Below are positions 34,994 through 44,143 of a stretch of 64,000 nt of DNA, piece by piece; within the stretch, counting starts at the first letter, position 1; every line of letters begins with the position of its first letter. Origin of the DNA: Chitinophaga sp. Ak27 (lineage in GTDB: Bacteria; Bacteroidota; Bacteroidia; Chitinophagales; Chitinophagaceae); the NCBI RefSeq assembly GCF_012726295.1, contig NZ_JABAOB010000011.1, positions 62,001 to 126,000 on the forward strand. The letters run 5' to 3'. The notes under the pieces are model-generated. The model worked only from the letters and a program-made list of their open reading frames with translations. It had not been told where the DNA came from and searched no databases. The position numbers were made by a program, and so were the translations under genes.

Positions 34994-35812
34994 CTACTTA
35001 CCCAGCAACTGGTTGTATAATGCAAGGTAATCGCCAAGATCATCGTTATCTTTCTTGAAAGGCAAAATTATCTTTCCCTTTTCTGCTTTTACTTCGTCCA
35101 CCACTTTCTTTTCCAGCTTGTCGCCCGCCAGTACCACCGCATCGGCGTATTTGGCAGCTCCTCTGTTCAATGCAGTGTTGGTACCATCCTTAAACAGCTC
35201 CATATCCTTTTCTTTGATCTGGTTACTGATGGTGGCTTTCTTCACAAAGGTGGTGCCTAACTTTTCTTTGAACGTGTTGGGCGTCAGCGAATATATGATT
35301 TTTGAGTTGGCAAAAACCGGTTCCTTCTTGTAGGCTGTTTTCAGATACATTGGTATCAGAGAAGTCATCCAGCCACTGCAATGAATAATGTCCGGAGGCC
35401 ATCCGAACTTTTTCACTGTTTCCAGGGCTCCCTTACAAAAGAAGACAGCTCTGGCTGCATTGTCGTCAAAAAACTCCTCGTTTTCATCGGCAAATACAGT
35501 CTTCCGCTTAAAATAATCTTCATTATCCAGGAAGTAAACCTGCAACCGGGCATTCGGAAGGGATGCCACCTTGATAATCAACGGGTAATCATCCCCGTCA
35601 ATCACAATGTTGATACCCGACAACCTTACCACTTCGTGCAAACGGTGTCTTCTCTCATTAATAATTCCAAATCTGGGCATGATCACTCTCACTTCCAGGC
35701 CAGCCTCATTGGACTTAATTGCCATTTTATTGACCATGTTCGCGTAATCACTCAATTCCAGGTACGGCGACATCTCTTGGGCAATAAAAAGAATTCTTTT
35801 CTTTGTGGACAT
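34994..35812 (-). CDS. Glycogen/starch synthase-like protein, N-terminal GT5 domain only
   Basis: The 272-residue protein begins KKRILFIAQEMSPYLELSDYANMVNKMA, resembling the N-terminal (acceptor) Rossmann domain of GT5 starch/glycogen synthases, and contains IIHCSGWMTSLIPMYLK and KIIYSLTPNTF. It stops at a length where the second, ADP-glucose-binding domain would begin (full GT5 about 480 residues). Such short forms are frequent in Bacteroidota, but whether they have synthase activity is unclear. It is the first gene of the minus-strand unit with DUF4270 and metK. Confidence 0.7.
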   Translation of the reverse strand: MSTKKRILFIAQEMSPYLELSDYANMVNKMAIKSNEAGLEVRVIMPRFGIINERRHRLHEVVRLSGINIVIDGDDYPLIIKVASLPNARLQVYFLDNEDYFKRKTVFADENEEFFDDNAARAVFFCKGALETVKKFGWPPDIIHCSGWMTSLIPMYLKTAYKKEPVFANSKIIYSLTPNTFKEKLGTTFVKKATISNQIKEKDMELFKDGTNTALNRGAAKYADAVVLAGDKLEKKVVDEVKAEKGKIILPFKKDNDDLGDYLALYNQLLGK

Positions 35813-35852
35813 TTAACGCTGATTATTAATGCAGTAATTTTAATTTGGCTTG

Positions 35853-35886
35853 CAAAATTACGGATTTTTTACGGAATATTGGCCAA
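35853..35886 (-). promoter_or_regulatory. Promoter of GT5-like/DUF4270/metK unit
   Basis: On the minus strand TTG (35886-35884), 23 bp, TAATTTTG (35860-35853) fits the Bacteroidota pattern and lies about 40 nt before the start codon at 35812. Confidence 0.55.
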
Positions 35887-35921
35887 TCTGTCAGTTTTAA
35901 CATCCTTTTAAGCAATGATTT

Positions 35922-36785
35922 ATGTATCAATTTAAGCACAGCTCGGACCTGAAGAAGCACCTTTCCTTGGTAAGAAAGAGTAACAAAAGCATTGGATTTG
36001 TGCCCACTATGGGAGCCCTCCACGATGGGCATCTGTCACTTATTCAGGCCGCCAGAAAAAATACCGACGTGGTTGTTTGCAGCATTTTCGTCAACCCAAC
36101 TCAATTCAACGATCCAAAAGATTTTGAAAAATATCCTGTCACCATTGGAGAAGATATAAAAAAATTAAATCACGTATCAACAGATATACTTTTTTTACCA
36201 TCCGTAGAAGAAATGTATCCGGAAGGACTGGAAAGCGATCTGCATTACGACTTCGGCGACCTGGAAACCATCTTGGAAGGAAAATTCCGGCCCGGGCATT
36301 TCCAGGGCGTCGGCCGCATTGTTCACAAGTTACTGGATATTGTGCAACCAGACCAGCTTTTTATGGGACAAAAAGATTTGCAACAATGCCTGATCGTCCG
36401 TCGCCTGCTCCAAATCACCCATTCTCCCGTGAAACTGGTCGTATGTCCTACTGAAAGAGAAAAAGATGGCCTGGCCATGAGCAGCCGCAACACCCGGCTC
36501 TCTCCTGCCGCCCGTAAAAAGGCCACTGCCATTTACCACGAACTGACGGCCATCAAAAATAACTTTGGTAAAGGGCTCCATTTCATGGAGGAAGCCCATG
36601 AAGCTTTTGATCACCTGAAAAAAGAGGGCTTTGAACCCGAGTACGTAGACATACTCCAGTTGGAAGACGGTATGCTCCGTCCCCTGGATCAGCCGCCCGG
36701 CAACGCTACTGTAGTAGTAGCACTGGCCGCCTGGCTCGATGGAGTCCGCCTGATCGACAACATGATATTACAGGGCAGCCTCTAG
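35922..36785 (+). CDS. panC: Pantoate--beta-alanine ligase
   Basis: The 287-residue enzyme condenses pantoate with beta-alanine using ATP, the last step to pantothenate. It has the nucleotidyltransferase motif GFVPTMGALHDGHLSLI (HxGH type), VVCSIFVNPTQFN, FRPGHFQGV, DQLFMGQKDLQQ and the KMSKS-like MSSRN. Length is normal. panD follows 120 bp downstream with its own promoter, and the product of PanD (beta-alanine) is PanC's substrate. Confidence 0.97.
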   Translation: MYQFKHSSDLKKHLSLVRKSNKSIGFVPTMGALHDGHLSLIQAARKNTDVVVCSIFVNPTQFNDPKDFEKYPVTIGEDIKKLNHVSTDILFLPSVEEMYPEGLESDLHYDFGDLETILEGKFRPGHFQGVGRIVHKLLDIVQPDQLFMGQKDLQQCLIVRRLLQITHSPVKLVVCPTEREKDGLAMSSRNTRLSPAARKKATAIYHELTAIKNNFGKGLHFMEEAHEAFDHLKKEGFEPEYVDILQLEDGMLRPLDQPPGNATVVVALAAWLDGVRLIDNMILQGSL

Positions 36786-36792
36786 CCTTATG

Positions 36793-36839
36793 GAACAAGA
36801 CATGCAGCGCACGCTGCACCAGGACTGCATGTCTTGTTC
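36793..36839. terminator. 15-bp hairpin between panC and panD
   Basis: GAACAAGACATGCAG (36793-36807) is perfectly complementary to CTGCATGTCTTGTTC (36825-36839), with a 17-nt loop, starting 8 nt after the panC stop. A T-run occurs only about 12 nt later, so it may be a terminator or an mRNA-protecting stem. Its 3' arm overlaps the likely -33 element of panD. Confidence 0.6.
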
Positions 36840-36867
36840 GATCTTCCATATTTTTTTCCTAGTTTTG
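36834..36867 (+). promoter_or_regulatory. panD promoter
   Basis: TTG (36834-36836), 23 bp, TAGTTTTG (36860-36867). It would give a leader of about 30 nt before ATG 36906 and rules out the earlier in-frame start at 36834. Confidence 0.6.
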
Positions 36868-36905
36868 CAGACGCTCTTTTAATAAGCGTTAAGCCAGTAC
36901 AAATT

Positions 36906-37250
36906 ATGCAAATCGAAATTTTAAAGTGTAAGATTCACCGCGCAGTAGTTACCGAAGCCAATCTGCAATATGTTGGAAGCATTACGATTGACGAAGACCT
37001 GATGGATGCTGCTGGTTTAATTGAATACGAAAAAGTCCAGGTATTAAACGTAAATAACGGCGAAAGACTGGAAACCTATGTCATCAAAGGTAAGCGCGGT
37101 TCAGGCGTCATTTGTATGAATGGCCCTGCTGCCCGCCTGGTAGCGCCTGGAGACATTGTGATTATTATTTCCTATGCCACCATGGATTTTGAAGAAGCTA
37201 AAAAATATACGCCTATTGCCATTTTCCCTAAAGAAGGGAATAAATTGTAA
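36906..37250 (+). CDS. panD: Aspartate 1-decarboxylase (pyruvoyl-dependent), precursor
   Basis: The 114-residue protein begins MQIEILKCKIHRAVVTEANL and has the self-cleavage site at Gly24-Ser25 (YVGS), which generates the pyruvoyl cofactor on Ser25. It makes beta-alanine from aspartate for pantothenate. The start at ATG 36906 gives exactly the family's numbering of the cleavage site and follows the predicted promoter. It is followed by a YbhN-like membrane protein gene 37 bp later. Confidence 0.97.
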   Translation: MQIEILKCKIHRAVVTEANLQYVGSITIDEDLMDAAGLIEYEKVQVLNVNNGERLETYVIKGKRGSGVICMNGPAARLVAPGDIVIIISYATMDFEEAKKYTPIAIFPKEGNKL

Positions 37251-37287
37251 CCCTTATTGTTATTAACACCCTAAACAACTTTGGATC

Positions 37288-38313
37288 ATGCCCAAAACGC
37301 TTAAGAACGTCATTAAGTTTGTTTGCTTTTTCGGCATAGGGGTGCTGTTGATATGGCTGTTTTCCAGGAATATCAATGCAGCGGAGTGGGACCAGATTAA
37401 AGTGGCCCTGCGAAAAGCCAACTATTGGCTGCTGATCCCTACTATGACCATCGGCATCGCCAGTCACTGGTTCCGGGCCGTAAGATGGAAGCTCCTGATG
37501 AAGCCCCTGGGCCATCAACCTGCTACCCTCAATACCTTCTTTGCCGTGATGGTGGGCTATCTTGCCAACCTGGCCGTACCCCGCCTGGGAGAAGTAACCC
37601 GCTGCGGTTTACTGGCCCAATATGAAAAAGTACCGGCCGATAAACTGGTAGGTACCATGATTGCCGAACGCGCCGTAGACCTGGTATGCCTTATTCTCCT
37701 CATGATCCTGACCGTGGTAACCCAGCTGGATCTTCTCGGCTCCCTGGTAAATGAAACTGTTTTGCAGCCTATTTCCAACAAGATAGCGCACGCCAATGGC
37801 ATGCAACTGCTGGCAGGCATCATCATACTTGCAGTAGTCCTGGTAATACTGGGATGGTTACTCCGCCGCTTTGCCCGTTCCAAAATAGCCATTACCATAA
37901 AGGGCCTGATCAGGGGCATCACGGAGGGCTTCCTCTCGATCGGCAAAATGGAAAGGAAGAAAAAAGTATGGTTCATTATCCATTCCATATTGATCTGGTC
38001 CTGCTACCTCTCCCAGGTATATATCGGCTTTTTCTGTCTCCAGGAAACCAGCCACCTGGGCATCAGCGCCGCCCTGGCCGTGCTCATGATTGGTAGTGTA
38101 GGCATGATCGTTATGCCCGGCGGTATCGGCGCCTATCAGCCACTGGTACAAAAAACGTTGGAAATCTATAGCATCCCTTCGGCTATCGGCTTCGCCTTTG
38201 GATGGATTATCTGGGTGGCACAAACCATGCTGGTGATCCTCCTCGGCTTTATTAGCCTGGTGGCCCTCCCGATCTATAATAAGAAGAAAGAAGCCGCCCC
38301 CGTAACACCTTAG
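37288..38313 (+). CDS. Lysylphosphatidylglycerol synthase TM-region / YbhN-like membrane protein
   Basis: The 341-residue integral membrane protein has about eight TM helices and the UPF0104/LPG_synthase_TM signatures: HWFRAVRWKLLM near residue 55, GYLANLAVPRLGEVTRCGLL near 95, AERAVDLVCLILL near 130 and the final VMPGGIGAYQPLV block. The domain occurs alone in proteins proposed to flip or transport lipids. Activity is not known. It follows panD and ends at a terminator, probably in the same unit. Confidence 0.85.
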   Translation: MPKTLKNVIKFVCFFGIGVLLIWLFSRNINAAEWDQIKVALRKANYWLLIPTMTIGIASHWFRAVRWKLLMKPLGHQPATLNTFFAVMVGYLANLAVPRLGEVTRCGLLAQYEKVPADKLVGTMIAERAVDLVCLILLMILTVVTQLDLLGSLVNETVLQPISNKIAHANGMQLLAGIIILAVVLVILGWLLRRFARSKIAITIKGLIRGITEGFLSIGKMERKKKVWFIIHSILIWSCYLSQVYIGFFCLQETSHLGISAALAVLMIGSVGMIVMPGGIGAYQPLVQKTLEIYSIPSAIGFAFGWIIWVAQTMLVILLGFISLVALPIYNKKKEAAPVTP

Positions 38314-38343
38314 TTTCCCAACGGCTAAAAGATATCGATTAGG

Positions 38344-38372
38344 AATGCCCCGCATAAGCGGGGCATTTTTTA
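38344..38372 (+). terminator. Intrinsic terminator
   Basis: AATGCCCCGC (38344-38353) ATAA GCGGGGCATT (38358-38367) then a T-run. It closes the panC/panD/YbhN-like unit and also excludes an upstream start for ppk1, since that frame would begin inside this hairpin. Confidence 0.92.
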
Positions 38373-38584
38373 TTTCCTGTAAAGATGCCAGGTACGACAG
38401 ATACAAGCCACTCTTTCCACCTTTGCTACTTAGCGTGTCTACGGGAAATACCCAACTTTTCTTTAACTTTAATTTAATACTTCAATTAAAGCGAAAGCCG
38501 TATCATCGTATTTTAGTATTATGTGAATTTTTTGAATGTAAATTAGTTAGTATGCGTTTGCAGAATAGTGAGAACCTCGATATC

Positions 38585-40699
38585 ATGACAATACCTGAAG
38601 TAATTGTATCTAAAAAAACTGCCCGGAAAAAACCCCTTCCCGAAAAGAAAAAAATGATAGCCCGGGATATCAGCTGGCTGGCATTCAATGCCAGGGTATT
38701 ACAAGAAGCCGCTGATAAAACAGTTCCCCTTCACGAACGCATTCGCTTCCTGGGCATCTTTTCCAACAACCTCGACGAGTTTTTCCGCGTACGTGTAGCC
38801 ACCCTCAAACGCATGATGTCTTTTGGTAAGTCCGCCAAAATGCACCTCGAAGAAAATCCCGACAAAATACTGGATGAAATCCAGGCCAGGGTCATAGAAC
38901 AACAACGGGAATTTGACCAGGTATGGAAAGATATTGCCACGGAAATGGAAACGCAGCATATCTATCTCCGAACAGAAAAACAACTTAATAAAGAACAACA
39001 AAAATTTGTACTCAATTATTTCAATGAGCAGGTACGTACCAACATCATCCCGCTCATGATCGAGAGTATACAACAATTTCCCATCCTGCGCGATAAGTCA
39101 ATTTACCTGGCCATTGTATTGGCCCGCCAGGATAATTCAGTGCGACAAAAATTTGCGTTGATAGAAATTCCTACTAACGTACTTCCCCGCTTTATCATTC
39201 TTCCCTCCAAGCCCGGAGAGCATGATATTATCCTGCTGGAAGACCTGATACGCTTCTGTTTACCGAGCATCTTCGTTTATTTCGGCTACGACAAATTTTC
39301 TGCACACATTATCAAAGTGACCCGGGATGCGGAGCTGGACATCGATAATGATATCTCCGACAGCCTCATTCACCAGATTGAAAAAGGCCTGAAAGACCGG
39401 CGTAAAGGCAAGCCCGTAAGGTTTGTATACGATAAAGACATTGACCCGCTGCTGCTCGAATACCTGATGCGCCGGCAGGGACTATCGGGGAAGGATAACC
39501 TCATCCCCGGGGCCCGTATCCATAACTTCAAAGATTTTATGGATTTCCCGGAATCTATCTTCCCCCCGCATACACACCGTAAAACCTTTACCCATCCCCT
39601 GTTTGTAAATGCGCCCAGCGTAATGCACGTCATTCAGCAACAGGATGTGATGCTCCATTTCCCCTACCACAGCTTCGATACGATTATCGACCTGTTAAGG
39701 GAAGCCGCCATAGATCCCAACGTATCTGCCATCAAGATAACGGCGTATAGGCTGGCCCGTAATTCAAAAATTATCAATGCCCTGGTGAATGCCGTACGTA
39801 ACGGCAAACAGGTAACCGTGGTGCTGGAATTGCGCGCACGCTTTGATGAAGCTGCTAACCTCGACTGGAAATCCAGGCTGGAAGAAGAAGGCGTGAAAGT
39901 ATTGCTGGGTATTCCCAACATGAAAATACATGCCAAACTGTGTGTGATTAAAAAACGGATCGGCAACAAAACCATTCAATGCGGTTTTATCAGCACCGGC
40001 AACCTCAATGAAAAAACGGCCCGGGTGTATGGCGATCATTGCCTGCTAACAGCCAACCGCCTGATCATTGCCGACATGAACCGTATATTTTCCTACCTGG
40101 AAAGTCCGCGGCATGATATCAAAATATTACAGGGCTGCAAAACCCTGCCGGTTAGTCCGCTCAACATGCGTGACACTTTCCTGCGACTGATAGACAGGGA
40201 AATTAAAAACGCCAAACACAAAAAGAAGGCCGCCATTACTATCAAAATGAACTCCCTTTCCGATGCAATGCTGATTGCCAAGCTGTATGAAGCCGCCAAA
40301 GCTGGCGTGGATGTAAAGATGGTGATCAGGGGTATCTGTTGCGCTTATACAGAGAATAAAAAATGGAAGAAGTCTATCAATGCCATCAGCATTGTAGATG
40401 AATACCTGGAGCATGCCCGCGTATTTATCTTCCATCACGGCGGGGCAGAGAAAGTATTCATTGCTTCCTGCGATTGGATGATACGCAACCTGGATCACCG
40501 CGTAGAAGCCGCCGTGCAGGTAACGGATCCGGCTATACGACAGGAGCTGATCGATATTATGCAGATACAGCTGAGCGGTAACGTAAAAGCCCGTATACTG
40601 GATAACGAGCAAACCAATCAATACAAGAAAGAGGGAGATAAAAAGATCCGTACCCAGGTAGAAATCTACCGGTACCTCCACGAAAAACAATACCTGTAA
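38585..40699 (+). CDS. ppk1: Polyphosphate kinase 1
   Basis: The 704-residue enzyme reversibly polymerises the ATP gamma-phosphate into polyphosphate. Domains in order: N (RDISWLAFNARVLQEA), head, C1 and C2 with PLD-like catalytic parts. The motif MKIHAKLCVIKK carries the His that becomes phosphorylated, and ADMNRIFSYLE and VFIFHHGG follow. ATG 38585 or ATG 38552 (11 residues more) are both possible; I use the nearer one because family members start shortly before the RDISWL block. It is followed after 44 bp by the exopolyphosphatase-like gene. Confidence 0.93.
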   Translation: MTIPEVIVSKKTARKKPLPEKKKMIARDISWLAFNARVLQEAADKTVPLHERIRFLGIFSNNLDEFFRVRVATLKRMMSFGKSAKMHLEENPDKILDEIQARVIEQQREFDQVWKDIATEMETQHIYLRTEKQLNKEQQKFVLNYFNEQVRTNIIPLMIESIQQFPILRDKSIYLAIVLARQDNSVRQKFALIEIPTNVLPRFIILPSKPGEHDIILLEDLIRFCLPSIFVYFGYDKFSAHIIKVTRDAELDIDNDISDSLIHQIEKGLKDRRKGKPVRFVYDKDIDPLLLEYLMRRQGLSGKDNLIPGARIHNFKDFMDFPESIFPPHTHRKTFTHPLFVNAPSVMHVIQQQDVMLHFPYHSFDTIIDLLREAAIDPNVSAIKITAYRLARNSKIINALVNAVRNGKQVTVVLELRARFDEAANLDWKSRLEEEGVKVLLGIPNMKIHAKLCVIKKRIGNKTIQCGFISTGNLNEKTARVYGDHCLLTANRLIIADMNRIFSYLESPRHDIKILQGCKTLPVSPLNMRDTFLRLIDREIKNAKHKKKAAITIKMNSLSDAMLIAKLYEAAKAGVDVKMVIRGICCAYTENKKWKKSINAISIVDEYLEHARVFIFHHGGAEKVFIASCDWMIRNLDHRVEAAVQVTDPAIRQELIDIMQIQLSGNVKARILDNEQTNQYKKEGDKKIRTQVEIYRYLHEKQYL

Positions 40700-40743
40700 A
40701 TTTAAAATGTTTTACTTTTGGCTTTTGATATAACGACTGACAG

Positions 40744-41634
40744 ATGAAATTAGCTGCGATAGATATTGGCTCCAACGCTGCCAGATTACTCATTTCTGAA
40801 GCATCGCCAAATAGTTCCGGAGTAATGGACTTTACCAAGCTGAATCTGGTGAGGGTACCGCTGCGGCTGGGATTTGACGTATTTACCAGCAACATCATCT
40901 CGGAGAAAAAAGCCGCACAACTCATCAATACGATCAGATCCTATCGCCTACTGCTCGACGTATACGATGTAAAATATCTGAAGGCTTGTGCCACCTCAGC
41001 CATGCGGGATGCCACCAATGGCCCTGAAATCCTGCAGCAGGTAAAAGAAGCGACCGGTATCGATATTAAAATTATCTCCGGCCAGGAAGAAGCAGCTTTC
41101 ATTTATGAAAACCATGTGGCCGAACACCTGGACACTACCAAGTCATACCTCTATATAGACGTAGGTGGCGGCAGTACAGAGCTCACCCTCTTCAGTGCCG
41201 GCAAGCAGGTATTCAAGGAGTCGTTCAATATAGGTACCATCCGCCTGTTACAGCAACAAGTGACCGACGTGCAGTGGCAGCAGCTGAAAGATTTTCTGAA
41301 ACAACAACTCAAAGGGGCTGGTCCCGTATACGCCATTGGCTCCGGCGGCAACATTAATAAAATATTCTCTCTCTCTAAACGCAAAGAAGGTAAACCACTG
41401 TCACTGGATACGCTGAAAGATTATTACAAGGAATTCAGCAGCTTTACCGTAGAAGAACGCATTCACCTCTATAACCTCCGGGAAGACCGCGCCGATGTGA
41501 TCGTACCTGCCTTGCAGATCTACGTAAACGTAATGCGCTGGGCCGATACACCGGAAATTTTCGTTCCTAAAATCGGGCTGGCAGATGGCCTTATCCATGC
41601 ACTTTACGAGGAAATAGCCGTTAGCCGCACATAA
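40744..41634 (+). CDS. ppx: Ppx/GppA family phosphatase (exopolyphosphatase)
   Basis: The 296-residue protein of the ASKHA fold has LAAIDIGSNAARLLI (phosphate 1 site), ISGQEEAAFIYEN and YIDVGGGSTELTLF (phosphate 2 site), and AIGSGGNINKI. It is shorter than E. coli Ppx (about 510) and lacks the C-terminal HD-like domain, as in many Bacteroidota. It hydrolyses polyphosphate or pppGpp. Its place directly after ppk1 suggests polyphosphate turnover. Confidence 0.9.
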   Translation: MKLAAIDIGSNAARLLISEASPNSSGVMDFTKLNLVRVPLRLGFDVFTSNIISEKKAAQLINTIRSYRLLLDVYDVKYLKACATSAMRDATNGPEILQQVKEATGIDIKIISGQEEAAFIYENHVAEHLDTTKSYLYIDVGGGSTELTLFSAGKQVFKESFNIGTIRLLQQQVTDVQWQQLKDFLKQQLKGAGPVYAIGSGGNINKIFSLSKRKEGKPLSLDTLKDYYKEFSSFTVEERIHLYNLREDRADVIVPALQIYVNVMRWADTPEIFVPKIGLADGLIHALYEEIAVSRT

Positions 41635-41714
41635 AAAACATTTCCTTTTATCTTTTTATATTACCACCTTTGCGGTTATTGCTAACAGCCCTTAAATGCT
41701 AAAAGCTACTGCTT

Positions 41715-42530
41715 ATGTCAGTCCATAAAGAAATAAAGCGTATCACCACGCATGTACTACAGAAGATGAAGGTGGACGGAGAAAGAATATCAATGCTCAC
41801 GGCATACGATTATTCCATGGCCCGCATTTTTGACGATGCCGGCATTGATATCATACTGGTAGGTGATTCCGCTTCCAACGTAATGGCCGGTCATGAAACC
41901 ACCCTGCCTATTACATTAGATCAGATGATCTACCATGCCGCTTCGGTGGTAAGAGCCATCAAGCGTTGCTTTGTAGTAGTAGACCTCCCTTTTGGTTCGT
42001 ACCAGGGAAATTCCAAGGAAGCGCTGAGCTCTGCAATCCGTATTATGAAGGAAACAGGTGCACACGGCATTAAAATAGAAGGCGGCGAAGAAATTATCGA
42101 ATCCGTAAAACGCATAATCTCCGCGGGTGTACCGGTAATGGGCCACCTGGGCCTTACGCCCCAGTCTATTTACAAATTTGGTACTTACGCCGTACGTGCC
42201 ACCGAAGAAGCCGAAGCCAATAAGCTGATCAACGACGCCAAACTGTTGCAGGAAGCCGGTTGCTTCGCTATTGTGCTGGAAAAAATTCCTGCTGCACTGG
42301 CTAAGACAGTGGCCGAGTCAGTAGAAATTCCTATTATCGGTATTGGCGCCGGTAAATATGTAGATGGCCAAGTACTGGTGATGCACGACATGCTGGGTAT
42401 CAATAAGGAGTTCAAACCACGCTTCCTGCGCCGTTACCTCGATCTGTATGCAGAAATCTACGGGGCTACCCAGGCTTATATTCACGATGTAAAAGCCAAA
42501 GATTTCCCGAACGATAACGAACAATACTAA
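41715..42530 (+). CDS. panB: 3-methyl-2-oxobutanoate hydroxymethyltransferase
   Basis: The 271-residue enzyme transfers a hydroxymethyl group from 5,10-methylene-THF to 2-oxoisovalerate, the first committed step of pantothenate synthesis. It contains MLTAYDYSMARIFDDAGIDIILVGDSASNVMAG, GVPVMGHLGLTPQS and the catalytic-acid region CFAIVLEKIP. Length is normal. It lies about 5 kb from panC/panD, separated by the polyphosphate genes, and ends at a good terminator. Confidence 0.97.
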   Translation: MSVHKEIKRITTHVLQKMKVDGERISMLTAYDYSMARIFDDAGIDIILVGDSASNVMAGHETTLPITLDQMIYHAASVVRAIKRCFVVVDLPFGSYQGNSKEALSSAIRIMKETGAHGIKIEGGEEIIESVKRIISAGVPVMGHLGLTPQSIYKFGTYAVRATEEAEANKLINDAKLLQEAGCFAIVLEKIPAALAKTVAESVEIPIIGIGAGKYVDGQVLVMHDMLGINKEFKPRFLRRYLDLYAEIYGATQAYIHDVKAKDFPNDNEQY

Positions 42531-42540
42531 GCTCATTTTT

Positions 42541-42575
42541 ACGGCCCTCGCTCCAAGCGGGGGCTGTTTATTTTT
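42541..42575 (+). terminator. Intrinsic terminator after panB
   Basis: Stem ACGGCCCTCGCT (42541-42552) / AGCGGGGGCTGT (42556-42567), 12 bp with two G-T pairs and a 3-nt loop, then TTATTTTT. Confidence 0.85.
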
Positions 42576-42981
42576 ATAGATATCGCTTTTCTTTCGTTTC
42601 AAATACTTATATTTGTTCATCACTTTTATAAGTTGAATGAATCACCTGTTAAACATACAGCTTTCTCTTCTCTCCTATTTGCGGAGCACCTGCTCCCATG
42701 TGCCATAGGTAGCACAAAGGGCATTTAAACTTCCCTACATATTTTTTCTTGCTGCACTACCGCTCAAGCGGTTAACTGTATTGCATTTCAGCATTCCTGT
42801 AATGAATGATCGGCGTTAACGTACCGGTATTTTCCATGGTACAAACGAACAACTATCATTCACAAAAGCTTGTTGCAGTCAATATAACGTTGACGTATAT
42901 ACGTAGTGTGGAATAATAGCTATGTCTTTTCACTAAACAAGTGAAGCTAACCGCTTCACACATCACTATAATTCCAAACAG
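42576..42981 (+). promoter_or_regulatory. Promoter and ~360-nt leader of lysine-catabolism operon
   Basis: The only good -7 box is TATATTTG (42608-42615), giving a leader of about 360 nt before ATG 42982. The leader has small hairpins (GGAGC-ACCT-GCTCC near 42679, ACCGC-TCAA-GCGGT near 42764, GTGAAGC-TAACC-GCTTCAC near 42940) and a short Leu-rich frame (42636-42707, 23 codons). I do not recognise a known riboswitch. Function is open. Confidence 0.4.
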
Positions 42982-44055
42982 ATGATGAAACGCGTAATGA
43001 TTATCGGCGCCGGCAAGATCGGTGAAACCGCAGCGTTCCTGCTGCAACAGTCTGGCGACTATACTGTAACCCTGGCAGACAGTAATGAAGGGCTTTTACA
43101 GAAATGTACAGATGAGGGCATTCACAAAGCCTTGCTGAATGTAAATGATGCCACAGCCCTGGAGCAGGCATTAACCAACCAGGATATGGTATTGAGCGCC
43201 TGTCCCTTTTACCTGAACGTAAAAATTGCCACTGCGGCTGCCAAAGCCAACACTCACTATTTTGACCTTACAGAAGATGTGGCTACTACCAATGCTATCC
43301 GTGAAATAGCCGCCAAAGCTAATGTGAGTTTTATGCCACAATGCGGCCTGGCGCCGGGCTTTATCAGCATTGCCGCTCATGATATTGCCAAACAATTCGA
43401 TACCCTGGATGCCGTTCGCCTGCGGGTCGGCGCCCTGCCCCAATTTCCTACCAATAGCCTCATGTATAACCTTACCTGGAGCACCGATGGCCTGATCAAT
43501 GAATATTGCAATCCCTGTGATGCCATTCATGAAGGCGAACGCAAGGAAGTGATGCCCATGGAAGGCTACGAACGCTTTGCCCTCGATGGAGTGGAATATG
43601 AAGCGTTTAACACCTCTGGCGGATTGGGCGCCCTGGCTGAGATACTGGATAACAAAGTATATAACCTCGACTATAAAACTGTACGTTATCCTGGTCACTG
43701 TAACCTGATGAAAATTCTGCTCAACGAGCTTAAACTCAATAAAAAGCGGGAAATGTTGAAGGAGATTATGGAAGATAGCATACCTTTCACCCCACAGGAC
43801 GTGGTATTGGTATTTGTATCCGTTTCCGGCACTGTAAATGGCCGTTCGGTACAGCGCTCCTACTCCCGTAAGATCTACAACCAGGCTATTGCTGGTAAGG
43901 ATTTCACGGCTATCCAACTTACCACCGCCGGTGCCGCCTGTGCAGTCATCGACCTCCATGCCAAGGGCAAACTGCCGGCGACCGGCTTTGTTCGCCAAGA
44001 AGATGTGGCGTTCGGAGATCTGATCAAGAACCGCTTTGCGGTATATTATAATTAG
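42982..44055 (+). CDS. Saccharopine dehydrogenase-family oxidoreductase (lysine catabolism)
   Basis: The 357-residue protein has an N-terminal Rossmann nucleotide-binding motif (VMIIGAGKIGETAAFLL) followed by an acidic residue in LADSN, and the family block VSFMPQCGLAPGFISI. Length and order match lysine 6-dehydrogenase and short saccharopine dehydrogenases. It would yield aminoadipate semialdehyde from lysine or saccharopine. The next two genes continue that pathway, which supports the assignment. Whether it acts on free lysine or on saccharopine cannot be decided; no lysine-ketoglutarate reductase is adjacent. Confidence 0.75.
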   Translation: MMKRVMIIGAGKIGETAAFLLQQSGDYTVTLADSNEGLLQKCTDEGIHKALLNVNDATALEQALTNQDMVLSACPFYLNVKIATAAAKANTHYFDLTEDVATTNAIREIAAKANVSFMPQCGLAPGFISIAAHDIAKQFDTLDAVRLRVGALPQFPTNSLMYNLTWSTDGLINEYCNPCDAIHEGERKEVMPMEGYERFALDGVEYEAFNTSGGLGALAEILDNKVYNLDYKTVRYPGHCNLMKILLNELKLNKKREMLKEIMEDSIPFTPQDVVLVFVSVSGTVNGRSVQRSYSRKIYNQAIAGKDFTAIQLTTAGAACAVIDLHAKGKLPATGFVRQEDVAFGDLIKNRFAVYYN

Positions 44056-44143
44056 TTTTTAACTATCTGCTCTTGGTAAATTGCCGTAAGGAGTGGCCTC
44101 TTTACCAGAAATACTAACAGCTAATTGCAAAAACGCATCCTCA

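Noticed and set aside
38345..38584. N-terminal extension of ppk1 from 38345
   Set aside because: That start lies within an intrinsic terminator hairpin and would add 80 residues without similarity to polyphosphate kinases.
42636..42707. 23-codon Leu-rich frame as a leader peptide for attenuation
   Set aside because: No run of a regulatory codon and no terminator with T-run between it and the operon; kept only as an unresolved detail of the leader.
42620..42980. Known lysine riboswitch before the lysine operon
   Set aside because: The leader hairpins do not show the conserved lysine-riboswitch core that I would recognise.
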